Source of the DNA: Cystobacterineae bacterium
GTDB taxonomy: Bacteria > Myxococcota > Myxococcia > Myxococcales > Myxococcaceae
NCBI GenBank assembly: GCA_009782175.1
Contig: WRKR01000004.1
Coordinates: forward strand, 1-64,000
Reading direction: 5' to 3'
DNA: 64,000 bases
Positions 7,880-17,021 of this stretch are shown here, piece after piece (position 1 is the stretch's first letter; each line of letters begins with the position of its first letter). The notes under the pieces were generated by a model. The model saw only the letters and a program-made list of their open reading frames with translations. It searched no databases and was not told where the DNA came from. The position numbers and the translations under genes are program-made.

Positions 7880-8548
7880 TCAGGCTTGCCGGAGCTGAGC
7901 CATCGCCTGGGCCGGGTTTGGGTGGCGAAAAACGGCATGGCCCGCAACCAAAATATCCGCCCCCGCCTGGCGCACCTGCGCTGCCGTCTCCGCATTAATG
8001 CCACCGTCCACCTCAATCCATATGGGCCTTTCGCTTTGCGTGGCTCTTTGCTCCAACATGCCGCGCAGGCGCGCAATTTTTTTGAGGCTGCTGGGAATAA
8101 ACCGCTGGCCGCCAAACCCCGGGTTGACACTCATCAACACCACCTGAAACAACTCTTCCAACACCTCCTCTATGGCGCTGAGCGGCGTTGAGGGGTTTAA
8201 AGCCACCCCAGGTTGCGCACCCAGGCGATGTATCTCCGCCAAGGTGCGGTTTAAATGCGTGCATGCCTCCACATGTACACTCAGCCTGTTCGCGCCCGCA
8301 GCTATAAAGTCCGCTATATAACGCTCCGGCTTCTCTATCATCAAATGTACATCCACAGGCAAACGCGTCACCTTGCAAACAGCCTCCACCACCAGAGGGC
8401 CTATGCTGATGTTGGGGACAAAATGCCCATCCATAACGTCCACATGGAGAATGTCTGCCCCTCCCTCCTCAACGGAGCGGATCTCCTCTGCAAGTCTTCC
8501 AAAATTCGCCGACAACAATGAGGGGGCAATAAAACAAGGCATGGTCAT
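7880..8548 (-). CDS. rpe: Ribulose-phosphate 3-epimerase
   Basis: This enzyme interconverts ribulose 5-phosphate and xylulose 5-phosphate in the pentose phosphate pathway. The family signatures follow in order: APSLLSANF at the N-terminus, HVDVMDGHFVPNISIG, VDVHLMI, VNPGFGGQRF and EVDGGIN. The two metal-binding His, the catalytic Asp in VMDG and the Asp of VDGG are all present. The length of about 222 residues is standard. Start choice is ambiguous between a GTG at 8551, the ATG used here and another ATG two codons later. Confidence 0.95.
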   Translation of the reverse strand: MTMPCFIAPSLLSANFGRLAEEIRSVEEGGADILHVDVMDGHFVPNISIGPLVVEAVCKVTRLPVDVHLMIEKPERYIADFIAAGANRLSVHVEACTHLNRTLAEIHRLGAQPGVALNPSTPLSAIEEVLEELFQVVLMSVNPGFGGQRFIPSSLKKIARLRGMLEQRATQSERPIWIEVDGGINAETAAQVRQAGADILVAGHAVFRHPNPAQAMAQLRQA

Positions 8549-8663
8549 CACTCTGTATGTAGGTTTTCAATGTACTTAATGCTCTCTCAACAGCTCTTCA
8601 AGTCTTGCTTGTCTCCGGTGGCTTATATTTAAAATGGCGCGCATTCCGTGGAGCCGCTGCCTC

Positions 8664-9026
8664 TCACGTATTCCCGCCATTGCCAAAGCCTTCCCGCCAT
8701 TGCCAAAGCCCCCCATGAGCGTTTGGATGGGAGCTTGTTCGGATGAGCTCCTCCTCCACTCCCGCATCATCGCCTTCTGCGGTGTTTATGACGCACTCAC
8801 CGCTGAAAATTGCCCCTATAAAAAAACCGTCTCCACTCAACAGGCTTTGGAAATCCTTCAACAAGAAGCCCCAGCAGGAAAACGCGACGCGGAGCTTTTG
8901 GGCGTTTTTTATTGACGCCAACATAGGCCTTGCGTCAGCCCAAACCTCTAGGGGAATGCAAAACCAGACAAAGCACAGCCCCAACAAAAACAGGCCCCCC
9001 TCCAGAGCGGATTGATTTTTGGCCAA
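8664..9026 (-). pseudogene. Possible remnant of a periplasmic solute-binding-type protein
   Basis: This minus-strand frame starts at TTG and encodes up to 120 residues. The N-terminus has an export-signal-like stretch ([21 protein letters not shown]) followed by MLASIKNAQKLRVAFS. That resembles the start of family-3 solute-binding or MltF-type proteins (LxxIxxxGxLRV), but nothing further of that fold follows. A 20-bp tandem duplication near the 3' end shifts the frame, and another minus-strand frame continues to 8576, close to rpe. There is no Shine-Dalgarno sequence. It could be a decayed gene or a chance frame. Confidence 0.25.
8671..8710. repeat. Exact 2 x 20-bp tandem duplication
   Basis: The 20-mer ttcccgccattgccaaagcc occurs twice in immediate succession (8671-8690 and 8691-8710). 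Twenty is not a multiple of three, so the duplication changes frame in any coding sequence that crosses it. Confidence 0.95.
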
Positions 9027-9047
9027 GAGGGCTTTATGGGGGGCTTT

Positions 9048-10688
9048 ATGAAACAGCTTTCCTATCTCTCAGGCACCACCACCATTCCCCTCCTCGGCGA
9101 AACCATCGGCGCAAACCTCAAACGTACCGCAGAGCGCTTCCCCAACACAGAAGCCCTCATTTGTTGCGCACAAAACTACCGCGCCACCTATGCTGAGTTT
9201 TTTGAGCAAACCACGGAAATGGCCCTCGGCCTCCTCGCCATTGGCGTGCAAAAAGGGGACAGGGTGGGTGTCTGGTCCCCCAACCGCTATGAGTGGGTTG
9301 TTTTGCAATATGCCAGCGCGCGCGTCGGCGCCATTATGGTTAACATCAGCCCCGCCTATAAATCCGCCGAGCTGGAATATGCCTTAAACCAATCCGGCAC
9401 CTCCGTCCTCTTCCTCGCAAAAGGCTTTCGCAAAACCTCCTATCCGGAGCTTTTGGAAACCGTGCGCTCGCGTTGCCCCAAACTGCGCTTGGCCATGGTT
9501 ATTGACAATGATTGGGAGGTGGTGCGCGCCGCCGGCCACCGCGTCAGCATGCAACTGCTTGAGGAGTGCGAAGCCTCGTTGCAGTTTGATGACCCTATTA
9601 ACATCCAATATACCTCGGGGACGACGGGCTTCCCCAAGGGCGCCACGCTTTCTCACCACAACGTCCTCAACAACGGCTTCTTCATCGGCGAAACCCTCAA
9701 ATTTTCCGAGAAGGACAAACTCTGCGTCCCCGTCCCCTTCTACCACTGCTTTGGCATGGTGCTCAGCAACCTGGCCTGCACCACCCACGGCGCCACCATT
9801 GTTACCCCTGGGGAAGAGTTTGATCCACTCGCCACACTCAAGGCCGTGGAAAATGAAAAATGTACCTCCCTCAACGGCGTCCCCACCATGTTTATTGCGG
9901 AGCTCCAACACCCCGAGTTTGAAAAGTTTGACTTGTCCAGCTTGCGCACAGGCATTATGGCCGGCTCCCCTTGCCCCATTGAGGTGATGAAAGAGGTGCA
10001 GTCCAAAATGAATATGCGCGAAATTACCATTTGCTATGGAATGACGGAAACCTCCCCCGTTTCTACGCAAAGCCATGTGGACGACCCCCTCGAAAAACGC
10101 GTCTCCACCGTCGGCCGCATCCACCCCCATGTGGAAATTAAACTCGTCGACCCGGGCACCGGCAACATTGTCCCCCAGGGTACCCCCGGTGAGTTGTGTA
10201 CACGCGGCTATGGCGTCATGCTGGGCTATTGGAATAACCCGGAGGCCACGGCCGAAGCCATTGACAAGGCACGGTGGATGCACTCGGGGGACTTGGCCAC
10301 CATAGATGCCGACGGCTTCGTCAACATTGTGGGCAGGCTTAAAGACATGATAATTCGCGGCGGCGAAAACGTCTACCCACGGGAAATTGAGGAATTTTTG
10401 CACACGCACCCGGACGTTGCGGAGGCTCAGGTTATAGGCATTCCCTCCAAAAAATATGGTGAGGAGGTGATGGCGTGGGTGAAGCTCAAACGCGACACCT
10501 CTCTTTCAGGTGAGGAGTTGAAAGCCTATTGCCAGGGGAAAATTGCCACCTTCAAAATTCCCCACCATTGGAAGTTTGTCGACGCATTCCCCATGACGGT
10601 GACAGGCAAAATACAAAAATACCGCATGAGAGAGCTCTCCATTAATGAGTTGGGGCTCTCCATTGCTTCAGCCACCCGCACCGCTTAA
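9048..10688 (+). CDS. AMP-forming acyl-CoA synthetase (medium/long-chain, ACSF2/FadD-like)
   Basis: This enzyme activates a carboxylic acid with ATP and joins it to coenzyme A, probably for fatty-acid use. It is an ANL-superfamily protein of about 546 residues. The P-loop is [12 protein letters not shown], the A5 motif [10 protein letters not shown], the A7/A8 region [12 protein letters not shown] and [22 protein letters not shown], and the A10 lysine lies in [10 protein letters not shown] start at the third in-frame ATG, preceded by gggggg, because the first possible start (TTG at 9012) lacks a ribosome-binding site; 9036 is a close alternative. Its stop overlaps the stop of the convergent cation transporter. 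The exact acid substrate cannot be read from the sequence. Confidence 0.9.
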   Translation: MKQLSYLSGTTTIPLLGETIGANLKRTAERFPNTEALICCAQNYRATYAEFFEQTTEMALGLLAIGVQKGDRVGVWSPNRYEWVVLQYASARVGAIMVNISPAYKSAELEYALNQSGTSVLFLAKGFRKTSYPELLETVRSRCPKLRLAMVIDNDWEVVRAAGHRVSMQLLEECEASLQFDDPINIQYTSGTTGFPKGATLSHHNVLNNGFFIGETLKFSEKDKLCVPVPFYHCFGMVLSNLACTTHGATIVTPGEEFDPLATLKAVENEKCTSLNGVPTMFIAELQHPEFEKFDLSSLRTGIMAGSPCPIEVMKEVQSKMNMREITICYGMTETSPVSTQSHVDDPLEKRVSTVGRIHPHVEIKLVDPGTGNIVPQGTPGELCTRGYGVMLGYWNNPEATAEAIDKARWMHSGDLATIDADGFVNIVGRLKDMIIRGGENVYPREIEEFLHTHPDVAEAQVIGIPSKKYGEEVMAWVKLKRDTSLSGEELKAYCQGKIATFKIPHHWKFVDAFPMTVTGKIQKYRMRELSINELGLSIASATRTA

Positions 10689-11629
10689 GGCAACTTCCGG
10701 CTGCCTTGGGCATGCTCGGGCATGTGCTTCAACTCCCTGGGGACAACACTGCTGGGGTCCACATGTATGAAGACTTCGGCCTCCGGCAAAATGCCCACAA
10801 TGGCAGCCTCGGCTTTGTCCGCCAAAACATGCGCTTCAAGCAAGGACAACGCGTCAGGTGCCTCCACATGCAGCTGCACAAAAAGGGTGGCGCCCGAGCG
10901 CCGCGTGCGCAAGTCGTGCGCACCTAAAATGCCAGGTACCTCCCTCACCGCATGGAGTATTTTGGCCTGCAAAACCTCCGGCAATTGCGTGTCCATTAAC
11001 AAGGCGATGGACTCGCGCACAATGCTGAAGGCGCTTTTTAAAACAAAAGCCGCTATGGCCAAACCAAACAAACCATCCGCCCATAAAAACCCCCCATAGC
11101 CCAAAGCCAAAGCAGCAAAGGCCGCTATGTTGCTGAATATGTCCGTGCGGTAATGCAAAGCATCGGCTTTTATGGCGGCAGAGTCCGTGGCGCGAATGGC
11201 TTTGCCCAAAAATACCAAAAGGACAAGCGTGGCCACCACCGCTATGCCCATAACAAGCATGCCCCACCCCAGCTGAGTTATGGGCCTGGGCGAAATAAGG
11301 CGTGTGGATGACTCATATAAAAGCCAAACCCCAGAGCCCCCAATAAACAGGGACTGCCCCAAACCCGCCAAAGCCTCCGCCTTGCCGTGCCCAAAAGAGT
11401 GCTCCCTGTCCGCCGGACGAAAGGAAAGGCGCACAGCCCAAAAATTGACGGAAGAAGCCATAACATCCAACAAGGAGTCCGCAAGAGAAGCCAATACGGC
11501 AACAGAGTGGGTGGCAAAATAGGCCAAGGTTTTTATGCCCAAAAGCCCCAAAGCCGTGCCCACAGAAGCCCAAGTGGCCCTGCGCAGCCAACGCTCTCTT
11601 AAGGGCACTCCGCATTTCCCCTGCTCCAT
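10685..11629 (-). CDS. Cation diffusion facilitator (CDF) metal efflux protein
   Basis: This inner-membrane protein of 314 residues exports divalent metal ions such as Zn, Fe or Mn in exchange for protons. The CDF signature lies at the first helices ([20 protein letters not shown], with Asp residues in helix 2) and [14 protein letters not shown] follows. A second metal-site helix carries [12 protein letters not shown]. About six membrane segments precede a cytoplasmic domain with [19 protein letters not shown]. The ATG at 11629 has a good Shine-Dalgarno sequence (cgaggg). The gene converges on and overlaps the acyl-CoA synthetase at the stop codons. Metal specificity is unknown. Confidence 0.9.
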   Translation of the reverse strand: MEQGKCGVPLRERWLRRATWASVGTALGLLGIKTLAYFATHSVAVLASLADSLLDVMASSVNFWAVRLSFRPADREHSFGHGKAEALAGLGQSLFIGGSGVWLLYESSTRLISPRPITQLGWGMLVMGIAVVATLVLLVFLGKAIRATDSAAIKADALHYRTDIFSNIAAFAALALGYGGFLWADGLFGLAIAAFVLKSAFSIVRESIALLMDTQLPEVLQAKILHAVREVPGILGAHDLRTRRSGATLFVQLHVEAPDALSLLEAHVLADKAEAAIVGILPEAEVFIHVDPSSVVPRELKHMPEHAQGSRKLP

Positions 11630-11900
11630 AACCCTCGTATTGCCATAGCCATATGCGCCTGCAACCAAAAGCTGAAAAGAGTGCCCTTTTATGCCATAAA
11701 TGGAGGCAAGGCATGGCTACAACAACACTCAAAATGCGTTTTCCCCACACCACAGGCGACACACAGCGGACATACAGGCTACACTAAAATGCCCCCGCCT
11801 TAACAACAGGCCGCTTTTTTGTTTCTATTTAACCATGCTTGTTTTTTATATGAGGGTGCACACCTTTTCCAAACACACCCTATAACCCCAGGCATGGAAA

Positions 11901-12926
11901 ATGTTTCGCCTCGCCCATTTTAAAAACACCTATACAACCCTGAGCGCCCTCGCCGCCCTCTGGCTTGGCTGGCTTGGCGCATGTACCTGCAACCCACCCG
12001 CAGCCTTGCCACCAGCACCTCAACTGCCTGCCCATTGGCTCGCCCAAGTGAATGGCAGCATACTCACCCTCGAGGATGTTGAAAATGAGTTGGCCCTGGG
12101 GCTTGGCTCCGCGGAAAATTCCGCAGAGCACCCCCACCTCTCGTTGAAAACACTCCTGGCCGAGTTAATAGACAAAACCCTCTTGCTGCAAGAGGCCCAT
12201 AAAAGACAACTCTTCCCCAACCCAAGCCAAATAAAACAACATACCCAGGTGTTAATGTCCGGCTTCCTCGGAAATATGGCCGAAAACATGGGCGAAGCCA
12301 TGGCGGATACCCCTCAGCTGAATATGGCCCACTTTGAAAAAATAACCGCACAGCACATGGCCATTGAGGCCCTCCTCTATGAGGAGGTGTTTGCGCGCAT
12401 TGCCATTACGGAGGAGGCTTTGCGCCACTTTTATGAGGAAAATGCAGAGTTGTTTTTCGCGCCCACAGAAATTGAAGCCAGCCAAATTGTCGTCAAAACA
12501 CAGCAAGAGGCCAACAAACTGCTGCGCCTCTTGAGGGCAGGGCACTCCTTTGAAAAATTGGCACGCCAATATTCCATCGCGCCAGAGGCCGAAAATGGCG
12601 GCAAACTCGGACGCTTCGCACAAAACGTCATGCCCTCCCCCATGGATGAAACCCTGTTCTCCCTGCGTACCAACCAGGTTTCCAGCCCTACGCCCTCTCC
12701 CTTCGGCTGGCACCTCTTTTGGGTACAAAAAAAATTCCGCCCCCAGCGCATACCCTTTAGCAAAGCCAGAAATACCATTGAGGCCAGGCTGGTGGCAGAG
12801 CGCGGTACCCAAATGAAAGCCGCGTTTTTGCAAAAACTCAAAAGCCAGGCCCATGTGGAAATACACGAGGCCCTCCTTAACTTGGCCACTTGGCCACCCA
12901 AACATGTTAGTGGAAAAAAACCATGA
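11901..12926 (+). CDS. Parvulin-type peptidyl-prolyl isomerase lipoprotein
   Basis: This 341-residue envelope chaperone has a lipoprotein signal peptide (WLGWLGAC). A SurA/PrsA-type N-domain follows (LAQVNGSILTLEDVENEL; LIDKTLLLQEAHKR). A rotamase domain covers about residues 185-280 (EIEASQIVVKTQQEANKLL...SFEKLARQYSIAPEAENGGKLG...PFGWHLFWVQ). The family isomerises prolyl bonds and helps fold exported or outer-membrane proteins. The gene overlaps surA by four bases (ATGA), opening a coupled five-gene operon. Being lipid-anchored distinguishes it from its soluble neighbour. Confidence 0.9.
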   Translation: MFRLAHFKNTYTTLSALAALWLGWLGACTCNPPAALPPAPQLPAHWLAQVNGSILTLEDVENELALGLGSAENSAEHPHLSLKTLLAELIDKTLLLQEAHKRQLFPNPSQIKQHTQVLMSGFLGNMAENMGEAMADTPQLNMAHFEKITAQHMAIEALLYEEVFARIAITEEALRHFYEENAELFFAPTEIEASQIVVKTQQEANKLLRLLRAGHSFEKLARQYSIAPEAENGGKLGRFAQNVMPSPMDETLFSLRTNQVSSPTPSPFGWHLFWVQKKFRPQRIPFSKARNTIEARLVAERGTQMKAAFLQKLKSQAHVEIHEALLNLATWPPKHVSGKKP

Positions 12927-13867
12927 GTATATGCTTGCTCGGCTGCCTCCTCTCCTTCTCCACCCTGGCTGCCAACAGAGAGTTGGTGGACGCTGTCGCC
13001 GCTGTCGTCAATGGAGAGGTTATTCCCCTCTCCGCCATAAACAAACGCCTTAAACAAGAAGCACCCCCCGAGGTGCTCGCCGTTGCCGAAAAATATAAGG
13101 CCGCACAAAAACGCATGCTCTCCACCCTCATTGACGAAAAACTCATGGACGCCCAAGTAAAAATACTCAAGCTTGAAGGCAGTGAGGAAGAGGTTAACCT
13201 GGCCATTGAGGATATTTTGCAACAAAACAACGCCACCTTGCAGCAGTTGGAGCCTCTGCTCGCTCGGGAAGGGCTGAGCCTTTTAGCCTACCGCTCCCAG
13301 CTGAAAACACAGCTGGGGAGGATGAAGCTTGTGCGCCTCAAACTCCAAAGCAAGGTGAATGTAACCGAGGAGGATGTTAAATCCGCCTATGAGCAATGGG
13401 TAAAAAGAGAAAGCACCGAGTTTGAGGTGCATGCCAGGCATATACTGATACGCCTGGAGGGGGAGGCCGACGAAAAAACCGCCCAGGCCGCTTGGGAAAA
13501 AGCCTACCACATTGCTCAACTCGCACAAAAACCCGAAGCCCATTTTGCCGAGTTGGCCCAACAACACGGTGAAGGTGCCTCCGCCTCCACAGGGGGGGAT
13601 TTGGGTTATTTTAAACGCGGCATTATGGTGCCAGAGTTTGAAAATGCGGCCTTCTCCCTCGAGGTGGGCCAGGTTTCACCCCCCATTAAAACCAACCTGG
13701 GGCTGCACATTATTAAAGTGGAAAACAAACGCCCTCTCCCCCTGGCCCCCCTTGAGGAAATGAAGGAGAGCCTCCGCCAAAAACTGGTGCAGGAGCAAAT
13801 GGAAACCCATGCAAGGCACTATGCCCAGGAGCTGCGCGCACAAGCCATTGTTGAGGAAAAACTTTGA
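12923..13867 (+). CDS. surA: Periplasmic chaperone/peptidyl-prolyl isomerase SurA
   Basis: SurA escorts unfolded outer-membrane proteins across the periplasm to the Bam complex. The 314-residue product has a signal peptide (ICLLGCLLSFSTLAA) and a SurA N-domain (VDAVAAVVNGEVIPLSAINKRL). One parvulin domain (about 165-275) contains HARHILIRLEG, FAELAQQHGEGASASTGGDLGYFKRGIMVPEFENAAFSL and LGLHIIKVE. E. coli SurA has two parvulin domains; this one has a single copy. It sits between a second parvulin gene and pdxA, recalling the surA-pdxA order of enterobacteria. Start and stop overlap both neighbours. Confidence 0.9.
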   Translation: MSICLLGCLLSFSTLAANRELVDAVAAVVNGEVIPLSAINKRLKQEAPPEVLAVAEKYKAAQKRMLSTLIDEKLMDAQVKILKLEGSEEEVNLAIEDILQQNNATLQQLEPLLAREGLSLLAYRSQLKTQLGRMKLVRLKLQSKVNVTEEDVKSAYEQWVKRESTEFEVHARHILIRLEGEADEKTAQAAWEKAYHIAQLAQKPEAHFAELAQQHGEGASASTGGDLGYFKRGIMVPEFENAAFSLEVGQVSPPIKTNLGLHIIKVENKRPLPLAPLEEMKESLRQKLVQEQMETHARHYAQELRAQAIVEEKL

Positions 13868-14892
13868 AACTCCCCCGCATAGGCATCAGCGCCGGCGACC
13901 CTTCAGGCATAGGCGCCGAAATCCTCACCCAGGCTTTGTCCCAAACACAACTTCAACACCTTTTTGTGCCCATTGTTTTTGGAGATGCCTCTTTGGCTCC
14001 CTTGCTCCCCCCACATGTGGAGCTTATATGCATAAGCCACCTGCCCCCTGAAGACAGAAAACCCGGCAGCCCCTCCCCGGCAGGAGGCAAAGCCCAATTG
14101 GACTATATTAATGCCGCCATTGCCGCCGCACAAAACAAAAGCCTCGACGCGCTCTGCACCGCCCCCGTCTCCAAAGAGGCCATTATGCGCAGCGGCTCCA
14201 GTTTCCACGGGCATACGGAGTGGCTCGCCCAAGCCTTCAACTGCCAGGTGCTTATGCTTATGGAGAGCCCCAAACTCCGCGTCGCCCTGGCCACCAACCA
14301 CCTGCCCATTGCCCAGGTGCCCCAGGCACTCCATACCCATACCCTCGTGGCACAACTGCAGCTGCTCTCCTCAACCCTTAGCCCATTGCTGGGCCGCACA
14401 GCACGCCTGGCCATGCTGGCGCTCAACCCACACGCAGGCGAGGGAGGGCTCCATGGCGACGAGGAGCTGCGCATTCTCCGGCCCGCCCTCCAACAGGCCA
14501 AGCACCTCGGCCTCCTGTGCGAAGGCCCCTTCCCCGCAGATGGCTTCTTCGCCAGCCTCCATACTCAACCTTTTGATGCTGTGCTGGCCATGTATCACGA
14601 CCAGGGCTTGTGCGTCATCAAAGCCATGGACTTTGAGAATACGGTGAACATCAGCCTCGGCCTCCCCCTGCCGCGCACCTCGCCAGGACATGGCGTCGCC
14701 TATAATATTGCAGGAAAAAACACAGCCAACCCCCTCCCCATGGCTCAGGCCCTCTTGCGCGCCGCACACTATGCACAAGCCTTTTCTGCACAAGCTTCTT
14801 CTGCACAAGCTTTTGCTCCACAAACCCTGGTTGCCTCACCCCCTCAAAACCCTCCCTCAACAAGTGGGCCCCCATGCAAAATGACAACATAG
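13864..14892 (+). CDS. pdxA: 4-hydroxythreonine-4-phosphate dehydrogenase
   Basis: PdxA oxidises and decarboxylates 4-phosphohydroxy-L-threonine in the DXP-dependent pathway to pyridoxal phosphate (vitamin B6). The N-terminus is PRIGISAGDPSGIGAEI. Metal-ligand regions are FHGHTEWLA, LNPHAGEGG and MYHDQG, and the C-terminal block is LGLPLPRTSPGHGVAYNIAGK. The start is TTG, overlapping the surA stop (TTGA). The last 40 or so residues add a low-complexity tail with AQAFSAQASSAQAF repeats, probably from replication slippage, beyond the usual family end. The gene overlaps nagZ by 19 bases. Confidence 0.93.
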   Translation: MKLPRIGISAGDPSGIGAEILTQALSQTQLQHLFVPIVFGDASLAPLLPPHVELICISHLPPEDRKPGSPSPAGGKAQLDYINAAIAAAQNKSLDALCTAPVSKEAIMRSGSSFHGHTEWLAQAFNCQVLMLMESPKLRVALATNHLPIAQVPQALHTHTLVAQLQLLSSTLSPLLGRTARLAMLALNPHAGEGGLHGDEELRILRPALQQAKHLGLLCEGPFPADGFFASLHTQPFDAVLAMYHDQGLCVIKAMDFENTVNISLGLPLPRTSPGHGVAYNIAGKNTANPLPMAQALLRAAHYAQAFSAQASSAQAFAPQTLVASPPQNPPSTSGPPCKMTT

Positions 14893-15998
14893 GCCACAAA
14901 GCAGCTCAGCTGTGCCTGTTTGGCTTTGAAGGCACGGCGCTTTCTGACACCTTGCGCAGACAAGTGGATTTGGGCGTTGCCGGCTTCATCCTCTTTAAGC
15001 GCAACATTGAGTCTCCCGCTCAAGTGGCAAAACTTGTTTTTGCACTCAAAGCTTATGCCCAACGCCCCCTCATTGTTGCCGTCGACCAGGAGGGCGGCCG
15101 CGTCGCCAGGTTGCGTATGCCCCCGATGACGCACCTGCCCCCCATGCGTAGCTTGGGCAAGGCCGTGGACACCCAACTCCTTCAACAGGCCGGTGCCCTC
15201 GTCGGCTTTGAGTTGTCCGCCCTCGGCATTGATTGGAATTTGGCCCCCGTGCTCGATATAGATACCAACCCTGACAATGTGGCCATTGGGGACCGCTGCT
15301 TCCATGAGCAAGCCCATGTGGTGGCGCCCTTGGGTTTGGCTTTCGCCAGAGGCCTCGAAAGCCAGGGCGTCGCCTCCTGCGCAAAACACTTCCCCGGCCA
15401 GGGGGATGCACCGCAAGACACTCACTTTTTTCTGCCCTCCATCCTCCATGACGAAGCTTTTTTGAGAAGCCGCGAGCTCATCCCCTTCGCCGCCTATGCC
15501 AGAACAGGCTTGGCCGCCATTATGCCCGCACATGTACGCTACCCCGCTTTGGATAATGCCTGGCCTGCCAGTTTGAGCCCCACCATACTCACCCAACTTC
15601 TGCGCAAGGAGATGGCTTTTGAAGGGCTTATTGTGGCCGATGACATGGGCATGGGCGCCATTGTCTCCCACTGGCCCATGGAAAAAGCCGCCGTGCAGGC
15701 CATAGCCGCAGGCTCCAACCTCCTCTTGCTGTGCAACAGCCCACAACAACGCTTGCAAGCCATGGACGGCCTCTCCAAGGCCATTGCCGAAGGCACACTC
15801 TCTGCAGAGTTGTTGCAACACACTCATGAGAAACACCGACAGTTTTGCGAGCGCTTCGTCAAAGAGGCTGCTTCCCGCTATTCCACCTTGGACTCTGCAG
15901 AGCACCGCGCTTTGCGCGAAGCTTTTTGGAACCATTGGAATGCTTGCCCCCAAAGCCAATACCCTCAACCTCTGCAGGCCGACCCAACCACACCATGA
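14874..15998 (+). CDS. nagZ: Beta-N-acetylhexosaminidase (glycoside hydrolase family 3)
   Basis: NagZ removes N-acetylglucosamine from peptidoglycan fragments during wall recycling. The 374-residue protein has the GH3 landmarks VDQEGGRVARL, KHFPGQGDAPQDTH (the Asp-x-His that forms the catalytic dyad is kept, although the usual GHGD is GQGD), IMPAHVRYPALD and the nucleophile motif VADDMGMGAI. It is probably cytoplasmic, as no signal peptide is visible. It lies in the operon with envelope chaperones and overlaps both neighbours. Confidence 0.92.
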   Translation: MQNDNIGHKAAQLCLFGFEGTALSDTLRRQVDLGVAGFILFKRNIESPAQVAKLVFALKAYAQRPLIVAVDQEGGRVARLRMPPMTHLPPMRSLGKAVDTQLLQQAGALVGFELSALGIDWNLAPVLDIDTNPDNVAIGDRCFHEQAHVVAPLGLAFARGLESQGVASCAKHFPGQGDAPQDTHFFLPSILHDEAFLRSRELIPFAAYARTGLAAIMPAHVRYPALDNAWPASLSPTILTQLLRKEMAFEGLIVADDMGMGAIVSHWPMEKAAVQAIAAGSNLLLLCNSPQQRLQAMDGLSKAIAEGTLSAELLQHTHEKHRQFCERFVKEAASRYSTLDSAEHRALREAFWNHWNACPQSQYPQPLQADPTTP

Positions 15999-16846
15999 AA
16001 CAATTTTTGTTTTTGCTGCTGTGCTTGCTGCTGTGTTTGCTGCTCCCTCTCGCCTGCTCGCGCCCACAAAGTTTTGCACCCCAAAGCTTTCCCGAGCGCC
16101 CCTATGCACTTTGGGTGCCGGATGAGGCTTCCCCAAAGCCCTTTGCGCTGGTGGTGCTTTTGCATGCTTATGATACCTCTCCCGCTACCCAGGAGCGCTT
16201 CTTCCGCATAAAAGCCGAATTGCAAAAAGCCGGCATTGCCTATGCATGGCCTTTAGGCACAAAAAACCTCTCCGGCAAACGCTATTGGGATGCCAACACC
16301 AGCTGCTGCAACCATGATGCTCAACACCCTGAGGATTTGGCCTATATTATGGCCGTCCTCGAGGATGTTGCACAACGCCTCCCCATAGACAGCACCCGCA
16401 TAAGCCTCATAGGCCTCTCCAACGGCGCCTTCCTGGCCTACCAACTGGCTTGCGAAAACCCGGAGCGCTTCTCCAAACTCATTGCCGTGGCCGGCGCACC
16501 CCCAGCCTCTTGCCCCTCCCTCTCTGCCTCAGGCCCCTCCATTTTGCACATCCACGGCGACGCGGATGAGTGGGTGCCTCTAGAAGGTGGAAAACTCTCC
16601 CCCACGGCCACAGCCTTTCCCTCCCCCTCCACCATGCTTGAGCTTTGGGCCACTCAGGCACAGTGCCTCCCCATTAATGCGGAGAGCCCCCCTCCCCTCT
16701 TTCAACAGCCCTTTAGCCAAAAAGCGTGGATTTGCCCTCAGCAAAAACGCCACCTCACCCTCTGGGTTATAGAGGGCGGAAAACACCAACTCAAACCCAC
16801 CCGCACTTTCCATAAAGCCATTCTCCACTTCCTCTTCAGCCCCTAA
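15995..16846 (+). CDS. Alpha/beta-hydrolase lipoprotein (PHB depolymerase/LpqC-like esterase)
   Basis: The 283-residue product starts at the ATG that overlaps the nagZ stop (ATGA). It has a hydrophobic signal rich in Leu/Cys repeats ending in a lipobox (LPLAC). The catalytic triad is visible: nucleophile in GLSNGAF, Asp in HIHGDADEWVP and His in GGKHQ. These features match the esterase family of poly-3-hydroxybutyrate depolymerases and feruloyl-esterase-like lipoproteins. It probably cleaves ester bonds in the periplasm or at the cell surface; the substrate is unknown. It is the last gene of the operon, followed by a repeat that may act as terminator. Confidence 0.75.
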   Translation: MKQFLFLLLCLLLCLLLPLACSRPQSFAPQSFPERPYALWVPDEASPKPFALVVLLHAYDTSPATQERFFRIKAELQKAGIAYAWPLGTKNLSGKRYWDANTSCCNHDAQHPEDLAYIMAVLEDVAQRLPIDSTRISLIGLSNGAFLAYQLACENPERFSKLIAVAGAPPASCPSLSASGPSILHIHGDADEWVPLEGGKLSPTATAFPSPSTMLELWATQAQCLPINAESPPPLFQQPFSQKAWICPQQKRHLTLWVIEGGKHQLKPTRTFHKAILHFLFSP

Positions 16847-16860
16847 GGAAGCGGAAAACT

Positions 16861-17010
16861 GTTTTTTCGCCTGGCGGCGGGCATTTTAAATAAGTGGGGG
16901 GGGTTTTGTTTTTTCCCTTCCAGGGGGGGAGTGGAGGCTCGCTAAAGCTCGCCTGACTCCGCTTCGCTCCGTCCCCCCCCCGGAGGGAAAAAAATAAAAC
17001 CAAAAACAAA
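16861..17010. repeat. Composite repeat, third partial copy between convergent genes
   Basis: The stretch begins gttttttcgcctggcggc and continues with aaata, a G-run and ggttttgttttttccc, the same order as the outer end of the repeat at 3725 read on the minus strand. Its right end, ccccggagggaaaaaaataaaacc, is complementary to its own middle, so the RNA would fold into a long stem with A/T flanks. It lies between the stops of two convergent genes and could act as a two-way terminator. Confidence 0.65.
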
Positions 17011-17021
17011 CGAGAAAGCTT

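Larger units (their letters stand above)
8549..9047. other. Interval without a clear gene between rpe and the acyl-CoA synthetase
   Basis: About 500 bases between divergent genes. No frame has both a good start and a good ribosome-binding site. It contains a possible degraded reading frame on the minus strand and an exact 20-bp tandem duplication, both listed separately. The promoters of rpe and of the synthetase should lie here. Confidence 0.5.

Noticed and set aside
9384-10409. 341-codon minus-strand frame within the acyl-CoA synthetase gene
   Set aside because: It is antisense to conserved catalytic motifs and has no start signal.
14844-16136. 430-codon minus-strand frame across nagZ
   Set aside because: It crosses three conserved plus-strand genes in antisense and matches no recognisable family.
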